Below are positions 38,407 through 46,654 of a stretch of DNA of 46,762 bases, in pieces. The position numbers were made by a program, and so were the translations under genes. Source of the DNA: Alkanindiges illinoisensis (GTDB lineage: Bacteria > Pseudomonadota > Gammaproteobacteria > Pseudomonadales > Moraxellaceae); NCBI RefSeq assembly GCF_004377485.1, contig NZ_SNTY01000018.1, positions 1-46,762 of the forward strand, given 5' to 3'. The notes under the pieces were generated by a model that was not told where the DNA came from, searched no databases, and worked only from the letters and a program-made list of their open reading frames with translations. Position 1 is the stretch's first letter. The number at the start of each line of letters is the position of its first letter.

Positions 38407-38871
38407 TTAAAGCTGCGACTGGATATAGTTTTCCAATGTCACACTTTCAATCAACGCAAGCTGGGTGCCAGTCCAGTCAATATATTCTTCTTCCTCAGCC
38501 ATAATTGCACGTAGCATGTCACGGGTAACAAAATCTGCAGCTTGCTCAGCATAGACAATAGCAGCTTTTAAGGTAACATGCGCATCAGTAGCCATGCGCA
38601 AGTCACACGCTAAAATTTCTTGGGTATTTTCACCAATATGCAATTTGCCCAGTTGCTGCAAATTAGGGAGACCTTCTAAAAATAAAATGCGTTCAATCAC
38701 TTTATCCGCATGTTTCATTTGATGAATGGATTCTTTATAAATGTGCTGACCCAGCTTTTCAATCCCCCAGTCTTTAAGCATACGCGCATGAAGGAAGTAC
38801 TGGTTAATCGCCGTAAGCTGGTTATATAGCACATTATTTAAATGAATGATGACTTGACGATCGCCTTTCAT
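38407..38871 (-). CDS. bfr: Bacterioferritin subunit with degenerate ferroxidase site
   Basis: A 154-aa bacterioferritin, a four-helix subunit of the 24-mer haem-containing iron store. The sequence aligns without gaps to E. coli Bfr (MKGDRQVIIHLNNVL, AINQYFLHARM, MKHADKVIERILFLEGLPN). The haem ligand Met52 is present. Of the six ferroxidase ligands only His54 and Glu127 remain; positions 18, 51, 94 and 130 are Gln, Gln, Ala and Tyr instead of Glu, Glu, Glu and His. This pattern resembles haem-type alpha subunits that work with a separate ferroxidase-active subunit in some bacteria. It lies near bfd in the same direction. Confidence 0.95.
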   Translation of the reverse strand: MKGDRQVIIHLNNVLYNQLTAINQYFLHARMLKDWGIEKLGQHIYKESIHQMKHADKVIERILFLEGLPNLQQLGKLHIGENTQEILACDLRMATDAHVTLKAAIVYAEQAADFVTRDMLRAIMAEEEEYIDWTGTQLALIESVTLENYIQSQL

Positions 38872-39333
38872 GATTCGCTCCTGAGCGAGAATTAAGGGAA
38901 TTTAAAGCATTGCCCGAGTGTATAAAGAGCATTGCTCGGCAAGAAGCTTCGCTCGACGTGTACAAGATTAAACGAGGCGTTGCTTTTCTAAGCGCTAGGC
39001 GACAATTCACTCCAAGCACAAGAATATATAAAGCTAAAGCGCCGTTGTTTGATGACCTGAATCCAAAGTAAAGATTTAACTAAACGTATCAAGGATAGAA
39101 CAAGAAATCGTTTGGCTGGCCTTTTAAATTGCTTATAGATTATAAAAATCAGTAGAATTTTTCGAGCAGTTTATGGAACTGCAAATGAAAATGACAATCA
39201 CATTAAAGCTAAGCTTTTTAAACTTATGAAAATTGCAGGTTAAAAAAGAAAAATCCCGCTACAGGTTATGATCTTTCATGAGAGCGGGAGAGGAGAAACA
39301 GAAACTTATTTTAGAATCAGGCAACTTTTAAAA
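38872..39333. other. Intergenic region between bfr and bfd with repeat element
   Basis: No credible gene is seen. Between about 38901 and 39010 lies sequence with short repeats and inverted repeats (GCATTGCCCGAGTG, GAGCATTGCTC, GCTTCGCTCGACG). Positions 38904-38935 match the intergenic motif at 32894-32925 in about 23 of 32 bases. The remainder is AT-rich and should hold the bfr promoter, which I could not locate. The bfd terminator lies at its end. Confidence 0.5.
39242..39289 (-). terminator. Terminator after bfd
   Basis: On the minus strand TCCCGCT and AGCGGGA (forward 39283-39289 and 39254-39260) enclose a 22-nt loop and are followed by a T-rich run. It lies 45 nt after the bfd stop. Confidence 0.7.
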
Positions 39334-39528
39334 TTAGGCAGCGACCGAAATACGGCCAGCAATTTCAGAAAGGGTTTGATCAATCAGTTCACGGGCTTCA
39401 GGCACACAACGACCACAACAGGTACCAACTTCAAGTTCATCGCGTACTTCACGGAAGCTGGATGCTCCATTTTCAACACTAGTTCGAATTTGGCGATCAG
39501 TCACGGCACGGCATAGGCAAACGTACAT
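39334..39528 (-). CDS. bfd: Bacterioferritin-associated ferredoxin
   Basis: A small [2Fe-2S] ferredoxin that reduces the bacterioferritin core so that iron can be released; 64 aa. Cluster ligands are Cys4, Cys6 (YVCLCRAVTD), Cys38 and Cys41 (TCCGRC), the same spacing as E. coli Bfd. The upstream in-frame Met adds ten residues of no similarity, so the start MYVCLC is used. It lies directly behind a promoter with a Fur box, so it is expected to be made in iron starvation. Confidence 0.96.
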   Translation of the reverse strand: MYVCLCRAVTDRQIRTSVENGASSFREVRDELEVGTCCGRCVPEARELIDQTLSEIAGRISVAA

Positions 39529-39570
39529 GGTCTCTTGTTTCCGTAGTTGGAAGTACAAATAAGATAATAG

Positions 39571-39600
39571 ATATTATTGATAATTATTATCAAATGTCAA
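39571..39600 (-). promoter_or_regulatory. Sigma-70 promoter of bfd
   Basis: On the minus strand TTGACA (39595-39600) is a perfect -35 box, and TAATAT (39571-39576) is the -10 box at 18-bp spacing. The Fur palindrome lies exactly in the spacer, so Fur would block polymerase. Confidence 0.75.
39578..39592. promoter_or_regulatory. Fur box (perfect 7-1-7 inverted repeat)
   Basis: TGATAATTATTATCA is an exact match to the 7-1-7 Fur consensus TGATAATNATTATCA. It sits between the -35 and -10 boxes of the bfd promoter, predicting iron-dependent repression. Confidence 0.9.
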
Positions 39601-39647
39601 GTTGTCGTATTCTTATTTACAAAAAAAATTAAATTCTTAGTGTTCAT

Positions 39648-39670
39648 AAAAAAGCCGCACAAGGCGACTT
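39648..39670 (-). terminator. Terminator after ridA
   Basis: On the minus strand AAG-T-CGC, loop, GCG-G-CTT forms a stem with one mismatch, followed by T6. It lies about 30 nt after the ridA stop. Confidence 0.6.
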
Positions 39671-39696
39671 AATGGTTTGGCAGAACAGCGAAAGAG

Positions 39697-40080
39697 TTAG
39701 TGATTGATAACCAGAATACCATCCATTTCAACCAAAGCATTGCGAGGCAGGGTATTAATTCCTAGGGCTGCGCGGGCAGGATAGGGCTGGGTAAAGTATT
39801 CACCCATAATCTGGTTTACTAGCTGGAAATTACCCAGATCAGTTAAAAAGATGTTGAGCTTGGCAATATCTGCCAGGGAACCACCGGCTGCTTCACAGAC
39901 TGCTTTAAGGTTATCAAATACACGACGGATCTGGGCTTCAATACCCTCTACCAGTTCCATGCTATAGGGATCAAGACCGATCTGGCCTGACAAATACACC
40001 ACGTTGTCAATCTTGATGGCTTGTGAGTAAGTTCCAATAGCGGCTGGTGCTTGTTCACTATGAATGACAGTACGTGTCAT
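39697..40080 (-). CDS. ridA: RidA-family reactive intermediate deaminase
   Basis: A 127-aa enamine/imine deaminase of the YjgF/YER057c/UK114 family, which hydrolyses reactive 2-aminoacrylate and related intermediates. Core motifs are [37 protein letters not shown] and [19 protein letters not shown], where the Arg contacts substrate carboxylate. The ATG at 40080 has GGAG 6 nt upstream; a longer TTG start overlaps that site. It follows spoT, as in many proteobacteria. Confidence 0.96.
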   Translation of the reverse strand: MTRTVIHSEQAPAAIGTYSQAIKIDNVVYLSGQIGLDPYSMELVEGIEAQIRRVFDNLKAVCEAAGGSLADIAKLNIFLTDLGNFQLVNQIMGEYFTQPYPARAALGINTLPRNALVEMDGILVINH

Positions 40081-40131
40081 GAAAGACTCCAATCATGTAT
40101 AAATTTTGCTGGATAATAACCAATTCCTGAG

Positions 40132-42255
40132 TCAAGCTAAAGAATCTTGTTTGGCTGAGTATTCACGTTCGCGAATATTAAAGGCACTATCTAAACGGGT
40201 CAGGCTGGGAAAGTCCAGTAAAATACGTAATTCACGAATCAGGTGTGCCAGATGGTCACGATCACGGACAATCAGAGATAGATAAGTTTTTTCATCATCG
40301 CTGGTCATTTGCTCAAGGCCAGCCTCAAACTGCCGGATTTTATAGATAATTTCGGTTGTTTGCTCATCATCCAGTTTTTCATCTATGCATAGATAGGCTG
40401 GAAAACGGGCATCAGCCTCATCACATTCTTGCCAGTTCAAGGGAATAATATTTTCCGGGTGCTGCTGGTTCTCATGTAACAGGTTACTACAGCGTGCGCG
40501 GTGAACAATCAAGCCGCGACGGGTGAGATGGCCACGGATGGGATCATCCAGAATCGGAGTGCAGCAGTTGGCATAGCGTACATCAATGCCTTCTGTACCC
40601 CGAATAAGCTGACTGGAGGTAATCAACGTCTGCTGGTTCTGGTCGGCAAACAACCGTGAAGCAACCAGTTGGGGAAGCAAATCACCAATGGCAATTTGTT
40701 CAAACAACTGTTCTTTAGTATTTACATGCCGCCACGTGAGCAAGTTTTGCCAATCCTGAGTACTCAGATCAGTCAAACTGTGATGGTAGAGTTTAAGCGC
40801 ACGATTTAACGCTTGCTGGCCAACCAGACGCTGCTCTTCGATATCCTGATCGCGCAAGATATTTTGAATGGAACGGCGGGCTTTTTGGGTATTGACGAAG
40901 CTTAGCCATTCAGGATTAGGGGTTGCCAGCACATCAGTAATAATTTCAACCACTTCACCACTATTGAGCGGCGTGCTTAAAGGCTTGATGATGCCATCAA
41001 TCTTGGCACCAATTGCATGGTTACCCAGAAACAAGCTGGCCGCATAGGCAAAATCAACCGCTGTTGCCCCGCGTGGCAGTTCATGAATATCGCCATCTGG
41101 TGTGGATACCAGAATTTTTTCGCGGTGCAAGTAATCCAGCAACGAGTTTAAGGTGGTTTTGGCACAGTCGCGATCAATCAATTCGCTAAGATTGGTTAAG
41201 GACGCCTGAATGGCCGAGCGGCTAGCCTGTGGTGCGGATTCACCCAGCACTACGCCAAGGCGCGCCGCTTCGCGCATACGGGGGGTTTGTAGCATTAAGT
41301 CCAGTGTGGTAACTTCACCGCGCAACGACAGCTCCAGCGCCTGATTGCCGCCAGGCAGGGGGTTGCGGATATGATCTGCCAGTTTCAGCACATGATAATG
41401 CTGCTTGAGGTAAGCAGCGAGTTGATCGCAGGCAGCCACAGTTTCTAACACAATGTCAAAAGCATGAATATGAATGAGTGAATTTAAATCGGTTTTATTT
41501 TTAAAGAAACGTTGGAAGAGTTGAATGTTATTGTCTTTTTCTTCAAGTGTGCCGTTAAGGCCAAGGGTTTTAATGATTTTATCAAGGCGTTCTGCCCAGA
41601 CTTTCTGGTAAGTACTACGTTGGGTACGGGTGGTTTGTAAGGCGGTCTGAATGCGGTTAAACAGGGCAGGATCAAGATTTTCATAACATAACAGTTCAAG
41701 CTGGTCGGCGATGTCATTCATTCCCACCAGCCGCGCCATGGGCACAAAAATGTCATAGGTTTCCTGTGCAATCCGCTGCCTTTTTTCCGGGCGCAAGGCA
41801 TCCAGCGTTGACATGTTATGCAGGCGATCAGCCAGCTTAATAATAATGACCCGTGGATCATGCAGGGTGGCTAACAGAATTTTACGAAATGAAGCAGCCT
41901 TATTGTCCTGCTTATCCTTGGAAATGGTGAGCTTGGTCACGCCATCCACCAGTTCTGCAACCTTGGCACCAAACTGTTTGGCAATTTCTGTTTTACTGAT
42001 TGGTGTGTCTTCAATCACATCATGCAGTAACGCTGCCATAAGGCTGTCGGCATCCAGATGCATGTTACCCAGAATACAGGCCACCGCAATGGGATGCAAA
42101 ATATAGGGTTCGCCACTTTTGCGAATAACACCGTTATGGGCATCGTTGGCAAAATCGCAGGCAGCAATGATCTGCTGAATTTGTTCAGCATTTAAATAGG
42201 CTGCCAGAATGTTGGCAAGTTGTTGCTGGGCATGACGAATAACGTCGCCTTGCAT
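40132..42255 (-). CDS. spoT: (p)ppGpp hydrolase SpoT with degenerate synthetase domain
   Basis: Long RelA/SpoT homologue of about 707 aa that controls the alarmone (p)ppGpp. The N-terminal HD hydrolase is intact: GEPYILHPIAVA, ALLHDVIEDT and IKLADRLHNMSTL. The following synthetase domain (about 225-345) has lost its hallmarks: the YxSLH segment reads NQALELSL and the VQIRT region reads LMLQTPRMREAARLG. A TGS domain (HELPRGATAVDFAY), a zinc-finger-like region (VRYANCCTPILDDPIRGHL) and a C-terminal ACT domain follow. A. baumannii SpoT is likewise known as hydrolase-only. Start: ATG 42255 has AGGA 9 nt upstream; ATG 42261 is only 3 nt from it. Confidence 0.95.
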   Translation of the reverse strand: MQGDVIRHAQQQLANILAAYLNAEQIQQIIAACDFANDAHNGVIRKSGEPYILHPIAVACILGNMHLDADSLMAALLHDVIEDTPISKTEIAKQFGAKVAELVDGVTKLTISKDKQDNKAASFRKILLATLHDPRVIIIKLADRLHNMSTLDALRPEKRQRIAQETYDIFVPMARLVGMNDIADQLELLCYENLDPALFNRIQTALQTTRTQRSTYQKVWAERLDKIIKTLGLNGTLEEKDNNIQLFQRFFKNKTDLNSLIHIHAFDIVLETVAACDQLAAYLKQHYHVLKLADHIRNPLPGGNQALELSLRGEVTTLDLMLQTPRMREAARLGVVLGESAPQASRSAIQASLTNLSELIDRDCAKTTLNSLLDYLHREKILVSTPDGDIHELPRGATAVDFAYAASLFLGNHAIGAKIDGIIKPLSTPLNSGEVVEIITDVLATPNPEWLSFVNTQKARRSIQNILRDQDIEEQRLVGQQALNRALKLYHHSLTDLSTQDWQNLLTWRHVNTKEQLFEQIAIGDLLPQLVASRLFADQNQQTLITSSQLIRGTEGIDVRYANCCTPILDDPIRGHLTRRGLIVHRARCSNLLHENQQHPENIIPLNWQECDEADARFPAYLCIDEKLDDEQTTEIIYKIRQFEAGLEQMTSDDEKTYLSLIVRDRDHLAHLIRELRILLDFPSLTRLDSAFNIREREYSAKQDSLA

Positions 42256-42382
42256 AGGCATGATTCCTAAATCAATACGGGCCTGGACGAATAAGCTCTA
42301 CGTTAACCCTCTAATGAAAAGCAAAACGCAGGTCTTGTCAATTGATTATTTGGCTTTTTATGCTAAGGACAGCATAAAAATT

Positions 42383-42417
42383 AAAAAAGCCTGACTTGAA
42401 ACAAATCAGGCTTTTTT
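42383..42417 (-). terminator. Hairpin terminator between rpoZ and spoT
   Basis: AAAAAAGCCTGA (42383-42394) and TCAGGCTTTTTT (42406-42417) form a 12-bp stem flanked by T-runs on both strands. It follows rpoZ by about 65 nt and could reduce read-through into spoT. Confidence 0.8.
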
Positions 42418-42481
42418 AATGACAGCAAGCAGTCGCACTTGCCGTTAACATTGAACATCAGAAGCTGACAGTAAAACTGAT

Positions 42482-42757
42482 TTAAAAGCTAAAGTTGTCC
42501 AGATTCAGGGCAGGAGCCAGTGCCAGATCAAGGCTGGAAGGTTGCAGCGCGTCATCTTTTTGCTTGAGGATGTCACGGCTAACATGACCTTCAGCAATTT
42601 CACGCAGTGCCATAACAGTTGGCTTGTCGTTATCCCAAGGCAAGGTTGGCTCACTGATACCACGTGCCAATTGACGTGCACGTTTAGCAGCAACCAGAAC
42701 CAGTTCAAAACGGTTGTCTACTGCACTCAGGCAGTCTTCTACAGTTACGCGTGCCAT
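42482..42757 (-). CDS. rpoZ: RNA polymerase omega subunit
   Basis: A 91-aa omega subunit that helps assemble RNA polymerase and contributes to a ppGpp site. The start [20 protein letters not shown] and KRARQLARG are family signatures; [15 protein letters not shown] completes the fold. It lies upstream of spoT in the same direction, behind a good promoter. gmk, which often precedes rpoZ, is not adjacent here. Confidence 0.97.
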   Translation of the reverse strand: MARVTVEDCLSAVDNRFELVLVAAKRARQLARGISEPTLPWDNDKPTVMALREIAEGHVSRDILKQKDDALQPSSLDLALAPALNLDNFSF

Positions 42758-42803
42758 TATGGTTCTCGCTTGCGATTAAGGTAAGGATTTGGAAAGACCG
42801 AAA

Positions 42804-42832
42804 ATTATACGGCTAATATGTATTTAACTCAA
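42804..42832 (-). promoter_or_regulatory. Sigma-70 promoter of rpoZ
   Basis: On the minus strand TTGAGT (42827-42832) and a perfect TATAAT (42804-42809) are spaced by 17 bp, about 47 bp before the rpoZ ATG. Confidence 0.8.
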
Positions 42833-42834
42833 GG

Positions 42835-43542
42835 TTATTTCAGTTGCACACTGCCAGTTGCCTCAACAATAATTTGACTTTGTCCTGCCTGCATCGGCGC
42901 AGGTGCAGAAGCAGTTGCGGCGGCGTCGCCCATAGCGGATTGATAGATAATGGGTTGAGTAGATTGAGTATTACTTAAAATTTTAAATCGGACCAATTCA
43001 TAGTTAGATGAATGCCAAGCCTGTTGAGCAATAGTTGCTCTTTGCTGGAATATTTTAGAGACTTCGGTAATCAATTGATTTTCAACCTGCTTACGCTGTT
43101 GGGTAGAAACCTGAAATTTTAACGACTGCAACATGAGTTGATCCTGCAAAATACCCAGCAGCTCACTGACTGATTTTAAATCAGTGCTTTTAAGAATGAT
43201 TTCAGCATGCGTCGTCCATCCGGTAATCCGTTGCCTCTGATTATAAATGGGCGAGGTATTTTGCTGGCCTGAACTGATCTTTACGCTTGGATATTTTTTG
43301 GCAATAGCAAAAGCGGTATTTAATTTTTGTTGAATCAGCTGATTGAGTTGCTGTGGATTGCCTGCCTGTTGCTGCGTATAAAGAATGGCAACGGCCTCAT
43401 CATTATTCACTTCATGCCATGCCTGAGCTTGCAGTTCAATAATACGGTGTTCCGGTTGCGTAGGAGAGGTGCAACTACTTAAAGTTAGACCTAGGCTAAT
43501 AGGTAAAACAACCAAAAATAAATTATGAAATTTTAAGCGCAT
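42835..43542 (-). CDS. SIMPL-domain (DUF541) lipoprotein
   Basis: A 235-aa predicted lipoprotein. The signal MRLKFHNLFLVVLPISLGL ends in lipobox LSSC, giving lipidation at Cys24. The remainder matches the SIMPL/DUF541 pattern: an N-terminal strand, then helix NQLIQQKLNTAFAIAKKYPS, GWTTHAEIILKSTDLKSVSE and a C-terminal strand SQIIVEATGSVQL. Function is not established for the family. ATG 43542 is chosen for the signal peptide; upstream in-frame ATGs at 43578 and 43590 would bury it. No good ribosome site is seen, so translation may depend on rnr, 63 bp upstream. Confidence 0.75.
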   Translation of the reverse strand: MRLKFHNLFLVVLPISLGLTLSSCTSPTQPEHRIIELQAQAWHEVNNDEAVAILYTQQQAGNPQQLNQLIQQKLNTAFAIAKKYPSVKISSGQQNTSPIYNQRQRITGWTTHAEIILKSTDLKSVSELLGILQDQLMLQSLKFQVSTQQRKQVENQLITEVSKIFQQRATIAQQAWHSSNYELVRFKILSNTQSTQPIIYQSAMGDAAATASAPAPMQAGQSQIIVEATGSVQLK

Positions 43543-43605
43543 AGGAGGATGGCTCACTAAATGATAAGTTGCCGCCATGTAAAATTGCATGACGGCTTTA
43601 ATCCT

Positions 43606-45966
43606 TTATTCTTTGGATTTAGGTTTTGCGTTGGATTTCTTGGCTTTCTTCCGAGGTTTTCTGGTTTTCTTTGACTTTTCAGCAGGGTCAAGCTTAGAGG
43701 GCTTGCCACCCTTCGCTGGCTTGCCTGTCGTTTTCTTTTTGCTGCTAGAATTGACCTCATCCGCAATTTGGGTACGGGGCGCCTTCTGGCGTACAGCACG
43801 ACCCTGCGCGGTTAACTGCTTGACCAGTCCAAAGTCAATTTTGCGCTCTTCCAGATGGACAGCCATCACTTTTATGCGGACTTGATCCCCCAAACTAAAG
43901 CGCTGGCCATTGTGCTGACCCACCAGACTCTGGCTAATAGCATCATAAACAAAATAATCCTCACCCAGCTGGCTGATATGCAGCATGCCGTCAACATATA
44001 GCTCAGTAAGGGTAACAAACAAACCAAAGTCGGTCACTGAGGTAATGGTGCCATCAAATTCTTCACCAATATGTTGTTCCATATAGTGACACTTGAGCCA
44101 GCTCATCACACTGCGTGAGGCTTCATCGGCACGACGCTCGGTTTGCGAATAATGCTCACCGGCCGTTGCCAGTGCCTGACCTTCAAGCTCACTGGGCTTT
44201 TGCTTTAAGAACGCCTTAATGGCACGATGCAGCAGCAAATCCGGATAGCGGCGAATCGGCGAGGTAAAGTGCGTATACGCATCATAGGCCAAGCCATAAT
44301 GCCCCAGGTTTTTAGAGCCATAATAGGCTTGCATCATGGAACGCAACAGCACGGCATGAATACTGGTGGCATCCACCCGATCTTTGGTTTTTTCAATGAT
44401 GTATTGATAGTCGCTCTGGGTCGGTTTTTCAGGAAAATCAAACCCTAGCAGGCGCACATAATCCCGCACTTTTTGCACACGAGTGGCTTCAGGCGCTTCA
44501 TGGTTGCGATATAGGATCGGCAAGTCATTTTTAAGCGCAAAATCCGAGGCACACACGTTGGCCAGCAACATGCATTCCTCAATCAGGCGATGCGCATCAT
44601 TACGGCTACGTGGCAGAATCTGCTGAATGGCGCCCAGTTCATCAAATGTCATGTAGGTTTCAATGGTTTCAAATTCCATTGCACCGCGTTCCTGACGAAC
44701 AGTCAGCAGGGTTTGAAACAACTGGAACAACACATTAAGTGACTTGCGTACTGCGGCTTTGTCTGGCACCGCATCCGTCTGTCCATTTAAGTACGATGCT
44801 ACCTGATTATAAGTCAGGCGCGCTTGCGAATGCATGACGGATGGGTAAAACTCATAACCAGTAACGCGGCCCTGCCGTGACAGCTTGATGTCACACACCA
44901 TGCATAGGCGGTCAACCTCTGGTTTTAATGAGCATAGGCCATTGGATAATGCTTCTGGCAGCATGGGAATTACATGGTTGGGAAAATAAACCGACGTACC
45001 CCGATCCTGTGCTTCATCATCCAGTGCTGTACCAACCTTCACATAATGGCTAACGTCTGCAATGGCAACCACCAGCCGATAACCACCGCCGGCGCGTTTT
45101 TCAGCATATACGGCATCGTCAAAGTCGCGCGCATCTTCACCATCAATAGTAACCAGCGGCAGATCCCGTAAATCGATACGATCTTTACGGTCACGCGCGC
45201 CGGGTTCACTGAATTTTGCAGTTTCAGCTAAAACTTCATCGCTAAATTCAAAGGGCAGATCAAAGTCCAGAATGGTTGCCGGAATAATAAGCTGGCTATC
45301 AGCCTTGTCGGCCAGATTGGCAATGATATGACCATTGGCAAATTCTTCACGGGTTGGCCACTCATCAATGGCAATTTGGGTGGAATCACCAGGCTTTAAC
45401 CCGGCATTGGCAATTTGCTCCGGCTCTAGGGCAATGGGCTGGTGACCATTCGGCTGGGCAGGCTGCACAAAATAGTCGCCTTCATGCTCGACCACTTTAC
45501 CAATTAGCTCACGCTGCTGGTGTTCAACCACCTCGACAATATAGCCAGTCATGCGACCACGGCGGTCTGTACCATTCTGGCGTACTTTGACAATATCGCC
45601 ATTAAACACCAGTCGCATTTCACGCTCAGGCAGGAAAATATCCATCTGGCCGTCCAGCACCACAAAGCCAAAACCCTTGGCATTGGTTTGTACGCGGCCA
45701 ATCAGGAGGTCTTCATCAGTGGCCACCCGGTAAAGTGGCGGATAACCGGCAGAGCGAATTAATTGTCCATCACGTACCATTGCGGTCAGACGGCGGCTTA
45801 ATGCCTCAATGGCATCAGGTTGGTCTAGCTGGTATTCTTCAACCAGCTCTGCATGCGACAGGCCATCCTTGCGCGATTCAATCGTAGTTTGAATCAGGGT
45901 ACGGCTGGGAATCGGGGAGTCGTAGCGTTCAGCTTCGCGTGCGGCATCAGGGTCTTGCCAATTCAT
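43606..45966 (-). CDS. rnr: Ribonuclease R
   Basis: Processive 3'-5' exoribonuclease of the RNase II superfamily, which degrades structured RNA and supports trans-translation quality control; 786 aa. An N-terminal helix-turn-helix (HAELVEEYQLDQPDAIEALS) is followed by cold-shock domains, then the RNB catalytic domain with DGEDARDFDDAVYAE, and an S1 domain (GTITSVTDFGLFVTLTELYV). The tail is Lys/Arg-rich (KKKTTGKPAKGGKPSK), typical of RNase R. The SIMPL gene follows in the same direction. Confidence 0.97.
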   Translation of the reverse strand: MNWQDPDAAREAERYDSPIPSRTLIQTTIESRKDGLSHAELVEEYQLDQPDAIEALSRRLTAMVRDGQLIRSAGYPPLYRVATDEDLLIGRVQTNAKGFGFVVLDGQMDIFLPEREMRLVFNGDIVKVRQNGTDRRGRMTGYIVEVVEHQQRELIGKVVEHEGDYFVQPAQPNGHQPIALEPEQIANAGLKPGDSTQIAIDEWPTREEFANGHIIANLADKADSQLIIPATILDFDLPFEFSDEVLAETAKFSEPGARDRKDRIDLRDLPLVTIDGEDARDFDDAVYAEKRAGGGYRLVVAIADVSHYVKVGTALDDEAQDRGTSVYFPNHVIPMLPEALSNGLCSLKPEVDRLCMVCDIKLSRQGRVTGYEFYPSVMHSQARLTYNQVASYLNGQTDAVPDKAAVRKSLNVLFQLFQTLLTVRQERGAMEFETIETYMTFDELGAIQQILPRSRNDAHRLIEECMLLANVCASDFALKNDLPILYRNHEAPEATRVQKVRDYVRLLGFDFPEKPTQSDYQYIIEKTKDRVDATSIHAVLLRSMMQAYYGSKNLGHYGLAYDAYTHFTSPIRRYPDLLLHRAIKAFLKQKPSELEGQALATAGEHYSQTERRADEASRSVMSWLKCHYMEQHIGEEFDGTITSVTDFGLFVTLTELYVDGMLHISQLGEDYFVYDAISQSLVGQHNGQRFSLGDQVRIKVMAVHLEERKIDFGLVKQLTAQGRAVRQKAPRTQIADEVNSSSKKKTTGKPAKGGKPSKLDPAEKSKKTRKPRKKAKKSNAKPKSKE

Positions 45967-46182
45967 AGGTTCTCTTTTATACGCTTTAATGACGAAAATC
46001 AGTTCACCTTGCTACCATACACTAAAATTGATAATTCAAGATGACAAGTTGCAGTTTGTTGTATTCATGCTGAATTTGTAGGTGCAAGCTGGTTTTATAT
46101 GGGGTTTAAACTTCTTAATGCAAGATTTGGTTAAATTTAAGGCAAACCATTACTTATTAGCTCAAGCTTTAAGCAGAGTGAC

Positions 46183-46211
46183 TTGACGATGCACTAAATT
46201 ATTCCTAATAT
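46183..46211 (+). promoter_or_regulatory. Sigma-70 promoter of tRNA-Leu
   Basis: TTGACG (46183-46188) and TAATAT (46206-46211) are spaced by exactly 17 bp. The -10 box ends 16 bp before the tRNA. Confidence 0.8.
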
Positions 46212-46227
46212 AACGCACCTACTGCAT

Positions 46228-46312
46228 GCGGATGTGGCGGAATTGGTAGACGCGCTAGTTTCAGGTATTAGTGTCGCAAGACGTGGAGGTTCAAGTCCTC
46301 TCATCCGCACCA
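46228..46312 (+). tRNA. tRNA-Leu (anticodon CAG)
   Basis: An 85-nt class II tRNA. The acceptor stem GCGGATG/CATCCGC is followed by A and an encoded CCA. The anticodon stem CTAGT/ATTAG encloses TTCAGGT, giving anticodon CAG (codon CUG). A long variable arm GTGTCGCAAGACGT is present, and the T-arm has GGTTCAAGTCC. A promoter and a terminator flank it. Confidence 0.97.
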
Positions 46313-46335
46313 AATTTGATTCCCAGTGAATCTGC

Positions 46336-46369
46336 AAAAAGCCTTGATGCCATACATCAAGGCTTTTTT
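46336..46369 (+). terminator. Terminator of tRNA-Leu
   Basis: AAAAAGCCTTGATG and CATCAAGGCTTTTT form a 14-bp stem with a CCATA loop, followed by T. It closely matches the tRNA-Ala terminator at 2457-2490. Confidence 0.9.
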
Positions 46370-46654
46370 GTTGCCCCAAAGTTTATTACTGCCAATTTTA
46401 GGCATAACCGATTTGTAATCTAGAGGCTTAACTATTCTTATTTATTAAAAAATTATACTGGTTAATAATAAAAATTAATCTCTTGGTCAAGCTGAATAAA
46501 AGCCAGTGAGGCTTAGTATGTACTTTGAGATTACTTCTGCTTAATACAGCCTCAATAAACAGTGAATGGCCAGCATATTATTTGTCTTTAAAAAATGGGT
46601 TTTTAAAACACAGGCACCCAATAGATAAATGTGCCAATAGACCTCTTTCATAAA
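46370..46654. other. AT-rich intergenic stretch before the right IS
   Basis: After the tRNA-Leu terminator I see no gene or clear structure, only AT-rich sequence up to the presumed IS end near 46639. Confidence 0.5.

Noticed and set aside
46194-46379. Minus-strand open frame across tRNA-Leu
   Set aside because: It is read through the tRNA gene and its terminator; this is a common false protein call opposite tRNA-Leu.
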